Shown here piece after piece: positions 24,214 through 35,124 of a stretch of 64,000 nucleotides of DNA; within the stretch, counting starts at the first letter, position 1, and each line of letters begins with the position of its first letter. The stretch is from Eretmocerus hayati (Eukaryota; Arthropoda; Insecta; Hymenoptera; Aphelinidae): contig CM056744.1 of NCBI GenBank assembly GCA_029851415.1, positions 88,461,907 to 88,525,906 on the forward strand, read 5' to 3'. The notes under the pieces were generated by a model, which saw only the letters and a program-made list of their open reading frames with translations, did no database searches and was not told where the DNA came from. Both the position numbers and the translations under genes were made by a program.

Positions 24214-25826
24214 AAAAATGCATCACTTGTAAACGCCGCAAGCTTAGGCGCCTATGTCCTCGCGATCCTCTTCATTGTGCATGATGTTAGGTTAGTCTTT
24301 CGAAGTTTGCGGGTAAAATTGAATTGATTCAGAATCCAGAATTAGAAAATATATCTCTGAGCATTTCCTTCAAGTTTGGTTATGAATAAATGGATAACCA
24401 TTCATCCATAACCATATTCAGAGGTTTATGAACATGTATGTTGAATTTTGATGTTATTGGCATCAAGATAATAGCCCTACAAAATATCATGGCAGTACGG
24501 AGGAGCTATCTGCTCCAGTCCAATCATGAACAGCGTGTATCTTCACACGCAGAGGATGCATATCTCATGGTGCAAACATGCAACTGGTTCCTGTGTGCGT
24601 TCCTAAAGGATATGTGCTAAAAGTATCAACTCAATAAAATTAGTTGCACAACACTGGAATGAGTTGCTACATACAGATTTCTGTATACATTTAGTAACCG
24701 AGACTGAGATGACTCTCATTTTCATCACGCTGCACTTTTGAAAATTGTGCTGTATGTAGCTGCAATTTTCACCTATATATTTTCTTACAGTCTGAACTGT
24801 CTAAAGTCTGTGAAGTCATTCCAAGATAGGATCAGACTAGCAATAATAAGGTGTCAACCAGCACAAGCCCTGGTGATGCCATGGTGTTCTCGTGCACGGA
24901 GAGAATAAGAGCACTACGCCACAGGGCCACCATGTTGGATCTGCGTTCCCATCTAAATCAACGCAGAGCTTGACTTACAATGTGGTTGGACAGCTGACCG
25001 CTCATACTACCAATGGTGTCATTGATTATACACCAATGGGTACACAATGTTACCATAATTATGAGTAAATCAAACAGACAGGATTAATTCCACTAACGTT
25101 CATTCGCATCAATTTCTATTCTATCTTCAACTCCAAAATGCAGACCAACATGGTCACCCTGTGGCGTGGTTCTCTTCTCTCCGTTCATAAGAACCACCTG
25201 GGCTAGAGCTAGTTTACACCCTATTTCCACCATTGGGATCATCCCTGTGTCTGATCCAGTCCGTGGGTCTGATCACTCTGATGAATTTCCATTTTCCCAT
25301 CTTAGAATGAGTTCACAGACTTCAGACAGTTCAGACTGTAAGAAAATATGTAGGTGAAAATTGCAGCTACATACTGCACAATCTTCAAAAGTGCAGCGTG
25401 ATGAAAATGAGTCATCTCAGTCTCGGTTACTAAATGTATACAGAAATCTGTATGTAGCAACTCATTCCAGTGTTGTGCAACTAATTTTATTGAGTTGATA
25501 CTTTTAGCACATATCCCTTAGGAACGCACACAGGAACCAGTTGCATGTTTGCACCATGAGATATGCATCCTCTGCTTGTGAAGATACACGCTGTACATGA
25601 TTGGACTGGAGCAGATAGCTCCTCCGTACTGCCATGATATTTTGTAGGGCTATTATCTTGATGCCAATAACATCAAAATTCAACATACATGTTCATAAGC
25701 CTCTGAATTTGATTATGGATGAATGGTTATCCATTTATTCATGACCAAACTTGAAGGAAATGCTCAGAGACATATTTTCTAATTCTGGATTGTGAATCTT
25801 GCGGCGTTTACAAGTGACGCATTTTT
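24214..25826. repeat. Large imperfect inverted repeat inside the TTAA element
   Basis: Two arms of roughly 700 bp (24,214 to about 24,950 and about 25,130 to 25,826) are inverted copies separated by about 180 bp. The start AAAAATGCATCACTTGTAAA is mirrored by TTTACAAGTGACGCATTTTT. The left arm has an extra 60-70 bp segment after 24,242. Each arm carries the same 60-codon open frame (24,438-24,620 + and 25,504-25,686 -), which differs at only three residues. Confidence 0.85.
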
Positions 25827-25994
25827 AATGAAAAGGCGCGTTTTTGCAGGCGCGTACGCAGTTTTGTAAAATTCGACGTCTAATATGCTCACCTTTTCAG
25901 ATACTTACGCATACGTAATGGTTTGCTTTGTGCGTTGAATATTATGAAATTAATATTTATCTTACTTCACTCGACTCACTTTTCTGTCCTGAAG

Positions 25995-26230
25995 AGACTG
26001 GTGACTCAGAAATTATTGGTGCAGAAAACTGCTTTAATTTCTGTTTTTGGCTCAGAAGTTCTTGTCGCAGAATATTGCTTGAACTCTGTTTTTGCCGCTC
26101 ACCATCTTTGACTCAAATGTTCTCAATACAATAAAATGCTTGGACTTTCATAATTTAGTCCATCAACCTTCTCTTCTTGACTCAGAAATTCTTATTGCAG
26201 AAAACTGCTTGAATTTCTGTTTTTGTCTCT
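25995..26230. repeat. Degenerate tandem repeat, about 50-70 bp period
   Basis: The words GACTCAGAAATTCTT...GCAGAAAACTGCTT...ATTTCTGTTTTTG recur about four times with decay. Open frames at 25,923-26,134 result from it. Confidence 0.7.
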
Positions 26231-27325
26231 TGCGAAGGTTGGAATTTTAAATGACTCAGAGGTCACAATTTCCTCATTTCATTATCAGTTGTTTCAAACT
26301 GAGACATCCAGCTAAATTATTCCCTGAAAGAAAGAAGAAAATTATCAACAGGATTAATTCTGAATGCATTAGTTCTACAAATAAGAGATGAGTGAGATGG
26401 CAAGCCACCGAATAACTTGACAATAGTGCCTTTTATGAGTTACTAGATTAGAAACTAGCAATACTCTAGTCTCTCGCTGTTTCCCAGGTTAGATACACTA
26501 TCCACTTCCACTCCAAATACCTCCTATACTTGATCGATCAATAAATTGGACTTCGCTCGAACACTTTTTTCATGTCCCATCTGGAAAATCAAAATATCAT
26601 TAAATTCTAACTATCAATTCAAGTTCAAATCCAACCAAAGTCTATTTAGATCTTTTATGGAGAGTCAAATTCACCTACATTCTCTAGAAGCTTCAGGAAA
26701 TTTCCTGATGATTGTGTCGAATAAAGGTTTTTAGTGGATTTGAAAAGGCCCTAAAATTTGAAATAGCAATTTAAATCTTACCTTATCTATGTCTTTGAAA
26801 AATGTGTGATCCCTGGAGACAGTAAAACCCAGCAAGACTGATGAGGAATGTGTCTGCTGAAATTCAAAAAGCACCTATGTAAAACTAGGTGTCGACATAA
26901 GTAACTGAGTTCCCAATACTTTTGGAAGAAAAAATTTGCATAAGATTTTGATTCCAACTTCTAATAAATATTAGGCTGTGGAATTGATATAAGCTTTAGA
27001 TAACTCAGAAACTCCAACAGGGTCTAAAATATTTCAATTTCCCAGTTTGTAAACACAACCAGATGATTTGACTTCCTAAAAGTTTGAACATTTACACTAA
27101 GTGAGAGAACAGTGATGAAGCTGATTATCAAAATAATCAGCAAAATCTCACCATTTCAATACAGTGGAAATTATATGAGTATGAGCTGACTCGCCATGCC
27201 TCATCCTAGTCCAAGTACTGGAACCGCACTTTGTGAACAACCAAGCAACCACACCGTGTACACCTTCTAAGCATTCTAGGATATGTAGGCTTATCATGAA
27301 AGATTGCTGGAGTCCCCACAATCAT

Positions 27326-27611
27326 TCAGAAGGTGTAGTCGAGTCCCAAGATGCTCTGGATGAGTTTCCTGCCAGAAATTAGAGCTTCGTTGCAAATTAC
27401 GAGGTCCTGGAAATAACAAAAAATCAAGAAAATATTTGTATCAACGACACTCACTTAGTCTAGAATAAAGATCATAATTATTACAACCTTTTGAATACAA
27501 AAACTCTGAGTTTGGGTGCTGGTAATAAGAAATATTCACAAATTGAGTGATGTTGACACCTAGCCCCATTCAATAGCATAGCAAAAGCAGCCGACTTACA
27601 ACCTCGCGCAT
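27326..27611 (-). other. Possible tiny two-exon ORF (speculative)
   Basis: On the minus strand a start codon at 27,611 opens MREV, followed by a GTAAGT donor (27,599-27,594). A strong acceptor with a long pyrimidine tract ends at 27,407, and the frame then continues from 27,406 to a stop at 27,326. The joined frame would be 30 codons (ending GRKLIQSILGLDYTF). The splice signals are good but the product is very short and not recognised. It lies in the TTAA element, downstream of a GC-richer segment with a TATATATA word near 27,980. It could be a remnant of the element's own gene or chance. Confidence 0.2.
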
Positions 27612-27659
27612 GTGGAAAAAACATCACAAAGACAGTCGCTTTTGGGCGTAATCAATTTT

Positions 27660-28140
27660 GAATTACTTTGCGCGGATTCAACGTGCATATTTTTTTTGAA
27701 AAATCGTTACTTCCTTGTTACACTCACTTGCAAAGAATTTGCCCTGGCAAGCAGCCGACTGCCCGACTGCCTGCTGCCGTCTGCTCTGAACTTGCGTGGC
27801 CGTTGCTCGATGTCACCCGGATTGCATTTTTTTTACCAGCACTACACCATGCATACACCAACATTCTCACCCAGAGCACTCGCTTTCACCAGATGATGAC
27901 TATCCACCCGCGACGAGGGCACCGGGATGTGGCGCAATACAAGTCGTTCACGCGGCAAAGTCAGGCGGCCAATAACAATAATATATATACGAGCCGATGC
28001 CAAGACGGGTATACGCTCGCGTCGTCTGTCTGCGCGCTGCGCGATGAGGCGGCTGCCCGATGAGGCAACGAAGCCTCGGTCTCGATCAGCTGATTGCGGG
28101 CCGGTAATTTGCTGCTTGTGATTCTCGGTCAATATCTATC
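27660..28140. other. GC-richer segment in the TTAA element
   Basis: This stretch has visibly higher GC and more CpG than its surroundings, with open frames on both strands (27,668-28,063 + and 27,842-28,132 -). The minus-strand TATATATA near 27,980 could be a promoter. I recognise no protein. Confidence 0.35.
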
Positions 28141-28243
28141 GTTTCCGGTAGAATTATGTAAAAGTGAACCCTTGTTTTGTACCTGGGGATCAGATCTACC
28201 ATTTACGAAAAAAATCGAGTTGATTCGAGCTGTTGTTCTTCTG

Positions 28244-28298
28244 AAATCGTGAGGACTGTAATACATGTTCATCGACACAATTACAGTCCTCACGATTT
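28244..28298. repeat. 19-bp perfect hairpin
   Basis: AAATCGTGAGGACTGTAAT and ATTACAGTCCTCACGATTT flank a 17-nt spacer. It lies about 170 bp from the right end of the TTAA element. It could be a subterminal transposase-binding or structural site, but that is inference. Confidence 0.8.
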
Positions 28299-30975
28299 TG
28301 AAAAAGCGACACCACCGATCAATTTCTTTCTTGTTCTAGATGATAGATCTGATCACAGAGTCCAAAGTAAGGATATTACTCTTTCGAAAAATTACACAGT
28401 TTTTCAAAGAGAATTCAATTTAGTCGTATTTTGCTCAAATGGTAAGGTAGAGCTTTCACATGCCCTTAAGAGAATGGACTTTCACTCTAAAATGTTTTTG
28501 GTGAATCTGGTTAATCAATGACTCTAATTTAGGATTTGCTGGTAAAATAGTGGAATCAGAAAAGTATGTCTATCATGCACCGAGACTTGTATTTCTGATA
28601 TATTGAAAAGTCGAATTCAGAATAGTCAAGGAGATCAAAGAAAACATAGAACTTGAGTAGATGGACAGGTGTCCTTGTAGACCTTAAATATTCTGAGATG
28701 TTCAAGAATTAATACCTCCAATTCCCGTACTCCATTCCAAATATTGTTGACAACAATTTAGGTGATCACAAAAGAGAAGTTCTATTAATCGCAGGAATTT
28801 TGTATAGACCCAGAAATCTCGATGCATATGATTGAGTACATGAAAGTACATATAAGTATTAAAACATCGAGTCGAGGAAAACTGAGCATTTAAGACAATA
28901 TTTATGAAAATATTCGTTTTCTCGAAGATGATATATCATTCTTGCTGAAAAACTTCTTGAAAGCACACTATCGAATACTAAACACAATCAAATTGGTTTC
29001 ATCAACGATTTCCACTCAAGAGTGGTGCTAGAAGTTTAGAATCTTCAAAAAGTACTCAGTATCTGAGTTTTTCAGGAAAAACTTCGCATTTTTCGGTAAG
29101 GATGATTCTAGAAACTTTCTATTAAACACGGAGCAAGATCCAACTTGCTTTATTCACAATCTTAATTTGAGAATGTGCGGGTTAACTTTTATACAACAAA
29201 ACATTCAAAAGAAGTTGTAGCTTCATTTTAGGACGAAAACCATATATTAATTATTTGGGATTATGTCTGTTCTTTGATAGAACGTTTCAAAAATGATTAT
29301 CAGCGGAAAATACGAATTTTCCCCCTTGAAAACTCGCTTACTGAATATATTTTGGAAAGAAAAAAATCCTAGCACCTCTTCGAAAAAACCGTAGATAGAA
29401 CCAATCCAATCGTGCTAAATATTCAAACAGAGCACTCAGAAACATTTTTTAGAAAGAAAGGAGATACCTTCGAGGAAATGTCATTTCTGCAAAACATCGT
29501 TTTAGGTGAGTGTTCAGTTTATCTCGACAATTCAAGTATATTTTAAATGTTTTTATGTTTTCATGTATTTTCATGTATATCTATTCATAAGAATCAAGTT
29601 ACGACCCATACAACGAGCCCTGCGACTGATGGAGCTTCTTCAGTCAATCTTTAGAAAAAAGCCTATCTCCTGTAGCACAGTTATATAACTTTTTGGGTAC
29701 ATTGTAACGACAAATCCTAGCTCATTCAATTCCTCTATCTGGATCATGTAAATCTCATGTGATTCTGAAAAGAGTTGAACTAATACACTGTTGCAAATTC
29801 AAAATATGGAGCCTTTAATGAGCCCGTAGTGAGCAAAATTTTTAAAAATTGAGACAATTATACTATCACGAATTTATCCAATGATATTTGTCTCGAGTGC
29901 CCTTTGTCCTTTACAGCGATAACAGGAATGCCAAATTTCCGGAGTAAAGCTCATTCACAATGTTCTGGGGCGTTTGGACATTTTCGGTATTTTCTTGCCG
30001 AATTCTGAACCAAAACTTTCAATACCTGGTATCTGAACGAATGACATGATTGAAATTTGTAGTATTTTAAGTACATCTTCGATAACAAAAAACCAACCCG
30101 TCCGCTCATTGAATGAGTAAGTCAATACAATGCGATATCGTTCGATCGTCGTAAAAAGCTTGAGCAAATACGATGTCAAAATTGAATCAAACTATTTTAC
30201 GGAGTTTCTTCGCATATTTTCCTCAAAAAGTACTTCAAAAATTCGGAACTCTTACCTTTTCTCACAATTACCAACCAGTGAAAAAACCTGATTCCGAATC
30301 AACATTCATCTATTGTCCGGGATTTTTAAACTCAAGAATATGCGCTATAGCGTCAAATCTGATCCAAGGCCGGTCTACATTTCCAAGATATGGGATTCGA
30401 AATCTTTTGCATCCATCTTGAATGACCCGCTTGACTATTCAAAAAAATAACAATATGCTCTGATTATTATTCATTACCGGTCAAACTCGTAAGTAAATTC
30501 TTCGTGAAACTAACCAGGAATTTTATTCCTATGAGATTTTCCCGGGTATTGAGGTTTCATGTAGTTTTGGAGAGGATGAAGAGTACTGTTCAAATTTTGA
30601 ATTGCTGAGATTATGAGAAACGTTCCGAACAGTCAGAATATTGTGCTATGTATTAGCAATTTTTCTCATTCTTGTTTGTTACTCATGCACATTATACCAA
30701 AATATAAGAAGAATATAAACACACATCTTTAGTGTGTATGAATTTATTCATCCCTTTCTATGTGTCAAAGGCTTAAAGAAATTTGTCAAATAATAAAGTA
30801 ATCTTGAATGTTGAGATACACAATTACAATTTCATTTGCATTTTTTCTAAGGCATAAGATTCATTTCAAATGAATCTCTCAAATAAGAGGATATTCTAGA
30901 TGACCTTCTTAGAGTTCTTTAATGATACCCTCCACTTATCAATCTCACGCGGTAAAAAGAATTACTTATATTTAG

Positions 30976-31020
30976 TTTTTTTTTTTTTTTATTAAAGCTC
31001 TTTCAGCCCTTTATAAAGGA
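30976..31020 (-). mobile_element. 45-bp retroposed poly-A insertion with target duplication
   Basis: Copy A has 15 Ts plus about 30 bp inserted between two copies of TTATATTTAG (30,966-30,975 and 31,021-31,030). Copy B has the uninterrupted site at about 48,779-48,788. On the minus strand the insert reads as a short 3' end with a TTAATAAA word running into poly-A, as expected of a severely 5'-truncated target-primed retroposon. The source element is unknown. Confidence 0.85.
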
Positions 31021-32378
31021 TTATATTTAGTTTGAGCCTATAATGTATCAATTTCAGGATCATTATCCATTACACAGTTACATTGTTGAAGCTGAATCTG
31101 GATTATATTTCAATTATAGTTCTTCTTACCGTTTCAATACATTGTAATGAAGTGCCATAGTCTTCCAAATATAATTTGATGGTTATTTCTAACTTTGTAT
31201 AGTTTTCGAGCCTGGTAAATACTATGTCAGGGATAATATGCGATTGACCGTGTCTGATTAATTGCTTGTTTACCTAATTATATGCACTCTATAACACTCG
31301 GAACTCCACTTGGGAAAATGAGATACGTTTGCTCATATATTACTATTCTAAAACCCAAAATAAATTGATACCTTCTTCTCCTCATATCAAATGTATCCGT
31401 TTTAGTCAAATGATGAAGTTAAGAGTGCTGTAGAGTACAAATAGTGAAGTAAGAAACCAATCAATCACACACGGTCACTCACAGATTATTCCTGACATAG
31501 TGCCAACGATACTCGTAAAAGTATACCAAGATATAAGTGATCATTGAATTATAGCTGGGGGCCTATGAGAATCCAACACTTTCATTAGAACAACTCCATC
31601 CATTCCTACTCTGCAATTTATTATACAACAGGACCAAGTCTTGGATGAGAGGAACTGCACAATGAATATCATTTATGCTGAATCTTGAATGATCAGTTTT
31701 TCATTCAAATGTGAAATTACATGCCCTATACGTGTAACCTCACAATAATTCTCATTTGTCTAAAACCTTGAAAAAAATGCAAATGTGATGTTTGATATGT
31801 GATGATGTGCCTGAAACCAAAACAAGAATTGTGGGAAAAATGTTTTCACAGGTTTTCATCATCATGCTGCAGCCTTCTCAACCAAGTGGAGAAATTTTAT
31901 TGTGAGCCAGCTCAAGATAGTTTCAAAGACTCTATGGGAAAAGTTTTTCGCCTCTATGATGCTGATTAACTATAGATTTTAACTTACCATCCTTCAAAAG
32001 TTGGGCATGGATTTGGCGTAATGTCAAAAACCCATTACTCTGCTATCATTCAAATCCATTCATCCTTAAGATTCAATGAGTTCATTTATTCTTTGTACAT
32101 CTCAACCATCTCTCTTAATGATAGAATGAGATAAAAGTCTGATCGGAAGGTCTGATAAATTACTCAAGCATTGCTATGGAATCAGGCAATACAATTCTTT
32201 GATTAGTCAGTCTTGACAACAGTTATGAAACGTCACAGTATCTAAAGTTATATCATGGTCAAAAAAATAGCCCAATCAGGCACAATTGATCAAAAATTAT
32301 ACCTGAAATAATATCAGCAGTACTTGTAAAACTTCACCAAGTTGAAAGATATTACATCCTGGCTACTCGTATATAGAC

Positions 32379-32652
32379 AGAATCTGCTCTGCTTTTTCAC
32401 TCCACATCACTCGACAAAAGATGGAAAATTCCACCTTTTCACCACTTGCTCTAATATCATTCACAAATCTGATAAAACTCAAGAAATCACACATATCATC
32501 AATAGTACCAGAGGCAGAATCTGCTCTGCCTTGTTACTCCACATCACTCGACAAAATATGAAAAATTCCACCTTTTCAGCACTTGCTGTAATATCATTCA
32601 CAAATTTCATAAAACTCAAAAAATCACACATATCATCAATAGCACGAAAAAA
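32379..32652. repeat. 137-bp tandem pair (unit 5)
   Basis: AGAATCTGCTCTGC starts at 32,379 and again at 32,516, with the following sequence also repeated. Unit 2 carries the same pair at 50,069 and 50,206, so this duplication is older than the unit 2/5 duplication. Units 1, 3 and 6 have a single version. Confidence 0.88.
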
Positions 32653-34803
32653 CTTGAACAGCATCGCGTCATGTAACAACTGAGGCATAGGTTATAGAAT
32701 TATTCATTCTGTTATGCGGCCATGCCGTCTGATGCAGCTGATGTACCGTCTCTCCATCTCGCTTACTCAGATTTCCCCTTCTTCGGAACACACCACTACA
32801 CCAGTAACCCGGTGTATCGGTGTATCCAGCAGATCAAGCAGAAGGCGTTCATCATAGAGCATATATAGCAATATATAGGTTATATAGGATGCATCGATTC
32901 AGCCAGCATCGAGAATTTCCCCTCAAGGAGGGGAAACGAGAATTCGATACAAACGAGAATAGCGATACGATTTTCGAGAGAAATTCACGTTCTAGAAGAA
33001 TAGCGGCGGACTAGAACGAGAGATGCGCGCTACGCGCGCGGATTTCAAGTCAGCAATTTTTATCCAAGGGTTGGGATTTTTAGATCTTCGATTTAATCTC
33101 GAGCTAAATTTTCTACAGATGTCCGGGTTTAATAGTTGTATAACATGGCAAGTGCATTTATTTATGTTAAACTGTGAGCCCTATCCATATACCTTCACTT
33201 GCACTTTCTTTCAAAAGATGCCTGCATCAATTCAAGGAAGATTAGGAGTTTTCATACTGCGCTAACTGATATACGATTTTCTTTTCGTCACCATGGTATG
33301 GGATCGAAATATTATCTGGAAATCTTTAATAGTCAATCCCTGTTCCATATCCCATAACCCAAGAGAACTCTGAATGTATAATTCCTGAATTTTCTTCCAA
33401 AATTTTCCACAGCTCAACTCACTATCCACAGTTTCTAGTGTAGAATGTAAGCTTAATAATTTCAGGTTTCGCTGAATTCATTTCGCTGAATTTCAGATGG
33501 GTAGTTTTAATCCAGAAATTCTTTATTCGAGATGGAAAATCGAAATATGTAAGAAAATGGATTTCCAATATAAAATGCTTCGCACAAATTCGCATAATAA
33601 ATCACTATAATTGTGTTGATACCAGAATGTGCTAGTAAAATTAGAAAACTATTTTCATCAAATACCACGACATGAATTCTTCGTAGAGTAGACAGTTGGA
33701 ATCAAAATGATCACGGAGATCAAAGAGATTTCAGAACTTAAATGAAAAGGTGATCGCATAGATCTTAAATCTTTTGAGATATTGAAGAATTGATCCGCCC
33801 CAATCCACACTGATTTCAAATTTGTTGATGAGTTGTATGTTTCATGATTCCGAATAGATTTCTCAATCTCCGAGCCTGATAACGATTTTTCCTGTAACTA
33901 ACTTGAGAAGGACCATCAACGAGAGATGCGCGCAGATTTACCATATAGAAACTTTTATTGAAGGTCTGGTATTTTCTATCGTTTGAAGGAGGGAAATGCG
34001 CAGTCTCCTTGAAATCTTTAATATACTCAGTAAATCGCCCGTCAAACCTAATATTCTCCGTAAAATACTGTACATAGTCCCTTCAAACATCAAAATCTTG
34101 AATTTATAAACCTTGAACGCCAGGACCCATGCATGTCAAGTATTACAATGCGGCATTGACATGTCCAAGTCCGTGCCAGTGTGCAGATTATGGAATCGCT
34201 ATCAAGCCTGTATTCTCGTCTGACTTATAATCACCGGAACCGTTAAAAAATGGTCATCAGACAGAGACCCAACGAGGTACTATTTATTCTTGCACAAAAT
34301 GTATTTTCCGATTTGATACGATGATTATTGCACTTTAAAATTTGATTTTTTAATCCAAAATGTCCTCTCTTCATGTTATGCATCTTGAACACAATTCAGA
34401 CTCCGACACCATTCGGTACGAGTTCATATCGTAAATGAACATACATGTCTGAGATGCATCCTCCTTCTATGATCACTTTTAAAAATATCCGAGGGACAAA
34501 TATAAGATAAAAGTAAATACTTGTTAAGAGTTTATGATGCCTAAACGAACGTTATTGAAAACTTGTCGATTGATGCTTTCTAGGTATTATTACTGCATCC
34601 TGATACTTCTAGCCGCACATTCTAATATTCAGGAAGGTAAATTGTTGTGTGTGCACAATCAACTAAGTGCATTTTTCCAGGAGATATTACATGTGAATAG
34701 GAACTCTCAATGAAAAAAAAATACTTATTTGATGAAAATATACATTTGTCATCTTTAAAATGTCATCCATTTCTAGTACTGGTCACGTCATCGGGATAGA
34801 CTG

Positions 34804-35124
34804 ACAAGGGGAGGACCAGACCTTTGGATCACCAATCCTTTTCAAAAATTTTTCTAGTTTAGCGTCACCTATATAATCCAGAGTAACTCCGTCAAATGGG
34901 CTTTCTGTCTAGAGCTACAAGCAAGAATGTTAGCGTCGCCAGTATATCTATATATCACTTTTTAACATGGGCCTATATGGGCGATGTTAATGTCATGGGC
35001 TGTAATTTTGAATAGCAGGCCCATTTGACGGAGTTACTCTGGATTCTGCATATTCTAAGTAATACAAAACTTTAAAAAAATTTTGGACAAGATTGGTAAT
35101 CCAAAGGTCTGGTCCTCCCCTTGT
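34804..35124. mobile_element. 321-bp MITE with long terminal inverted repeats
   Basis: ACAAGGGGAGGACCAGACCT at the left is mirrored by AGGTCTGGTCCTCCCCTTGT at the right, and homology continues inward to AGAGTAACTCCGTCAAATGG. The target duplication is not certain; TCACGTCA occurs about 20 bp outside on the left and about 8 bp outside on the right. It is non-coding and nested in unit 4. Confidence 0.82.

Larger units (their letters stand above)
24028..28465. mobile_element. 4.4-kb TTAA-flanked DNA transposon (Kolobok- or piggyBac-like)
   Basis: A 16-bp terminal inverted repeat, GGGCATGTGAAAGCTC, starts at 24,028, and its reverse complement ends at 28,465. Both are bordered by TTAA (24,024-24,027 and 28,466-28,469). 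The near-identical unit 2 has a single TTAA at the same place (46,294-46,297), which shows the empty site and fixes the boundaries. TTAA duplication is shared by piggyBac and Kolobok. piggyBac ends normally start CCY, and Kolobok ends start with purines, so GGG favours Kolobok. No DDE transposase is recognisable. The interior holds a 1.6-kb inverted repeat, a degenerate tandem repeat at 26.0-26.2 kb and a GC-richer segment at 27.7-28.1 kb. Confidence 0.88.
21051..33010 (-). mobile_element. Helitron-like unit 5 (with nested TTAA transposon)
   Basis: The unit starts TCCGCCGCTATTC at 33,010. It has a perfect TTTCCCCTC/GAGGGGAAA hairpin at 32,916-32,936, the conserved hairpin at 32,791-32,824 and the 137-bp tandem pair at 32,379-32,652. 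Removing the 4,438-bp insertion at 24,028-28,465 leaves about 7.5 kb. From 33,010 down to 23,915 (minus the insertion) it is a near-copy of unit 2. A 430-bp tandem duplication lies at 21,143-21,997. The 3' hairpin is at 21,065-21,079 and CTAG at 21,051-21,054. No Rep/helicase coding is seen. Confidence 0.74.
28470..33690. repeat. Long duplicated block, copy A (partner 46,298-51,340)
   Basis: The same sequence in the same orientation recurs 17-18 kb downstream. Copy A also includes 23,915-24,027 on the far side of the TTAA insertion. The block spans the junction between units 4 and 5, as its partner spans units 1 and 2. The similar short frames in the two copies (30,173-30,421 and 47,948-48,280; 32,342-32,683 and 50,032-50,370) reflect recent duplication, not selection for protein. 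Confidence 0.9.

Noticed and set aside
24028..28465. Firm piggyBac assignment
   Set aside because: TTAA fits, but the ends begin GGG rather than the CCY usual for piggyBac, and no transposase is visible.
30173..30421. Frame shared with 47,948-48,280
   Set aside because: The similarity extends equally through non-coding flanks of the duplicated block; no motif or start context supports a gene.
32342..32683. 113-codon frame also present at 50,032-50,370, looking conserved
   Set aside because: Both lie in recently duplicated DNA and are built from a 137-bp tandem repeat; the complementary strand is similarly open, so conservation here does not show a protein.
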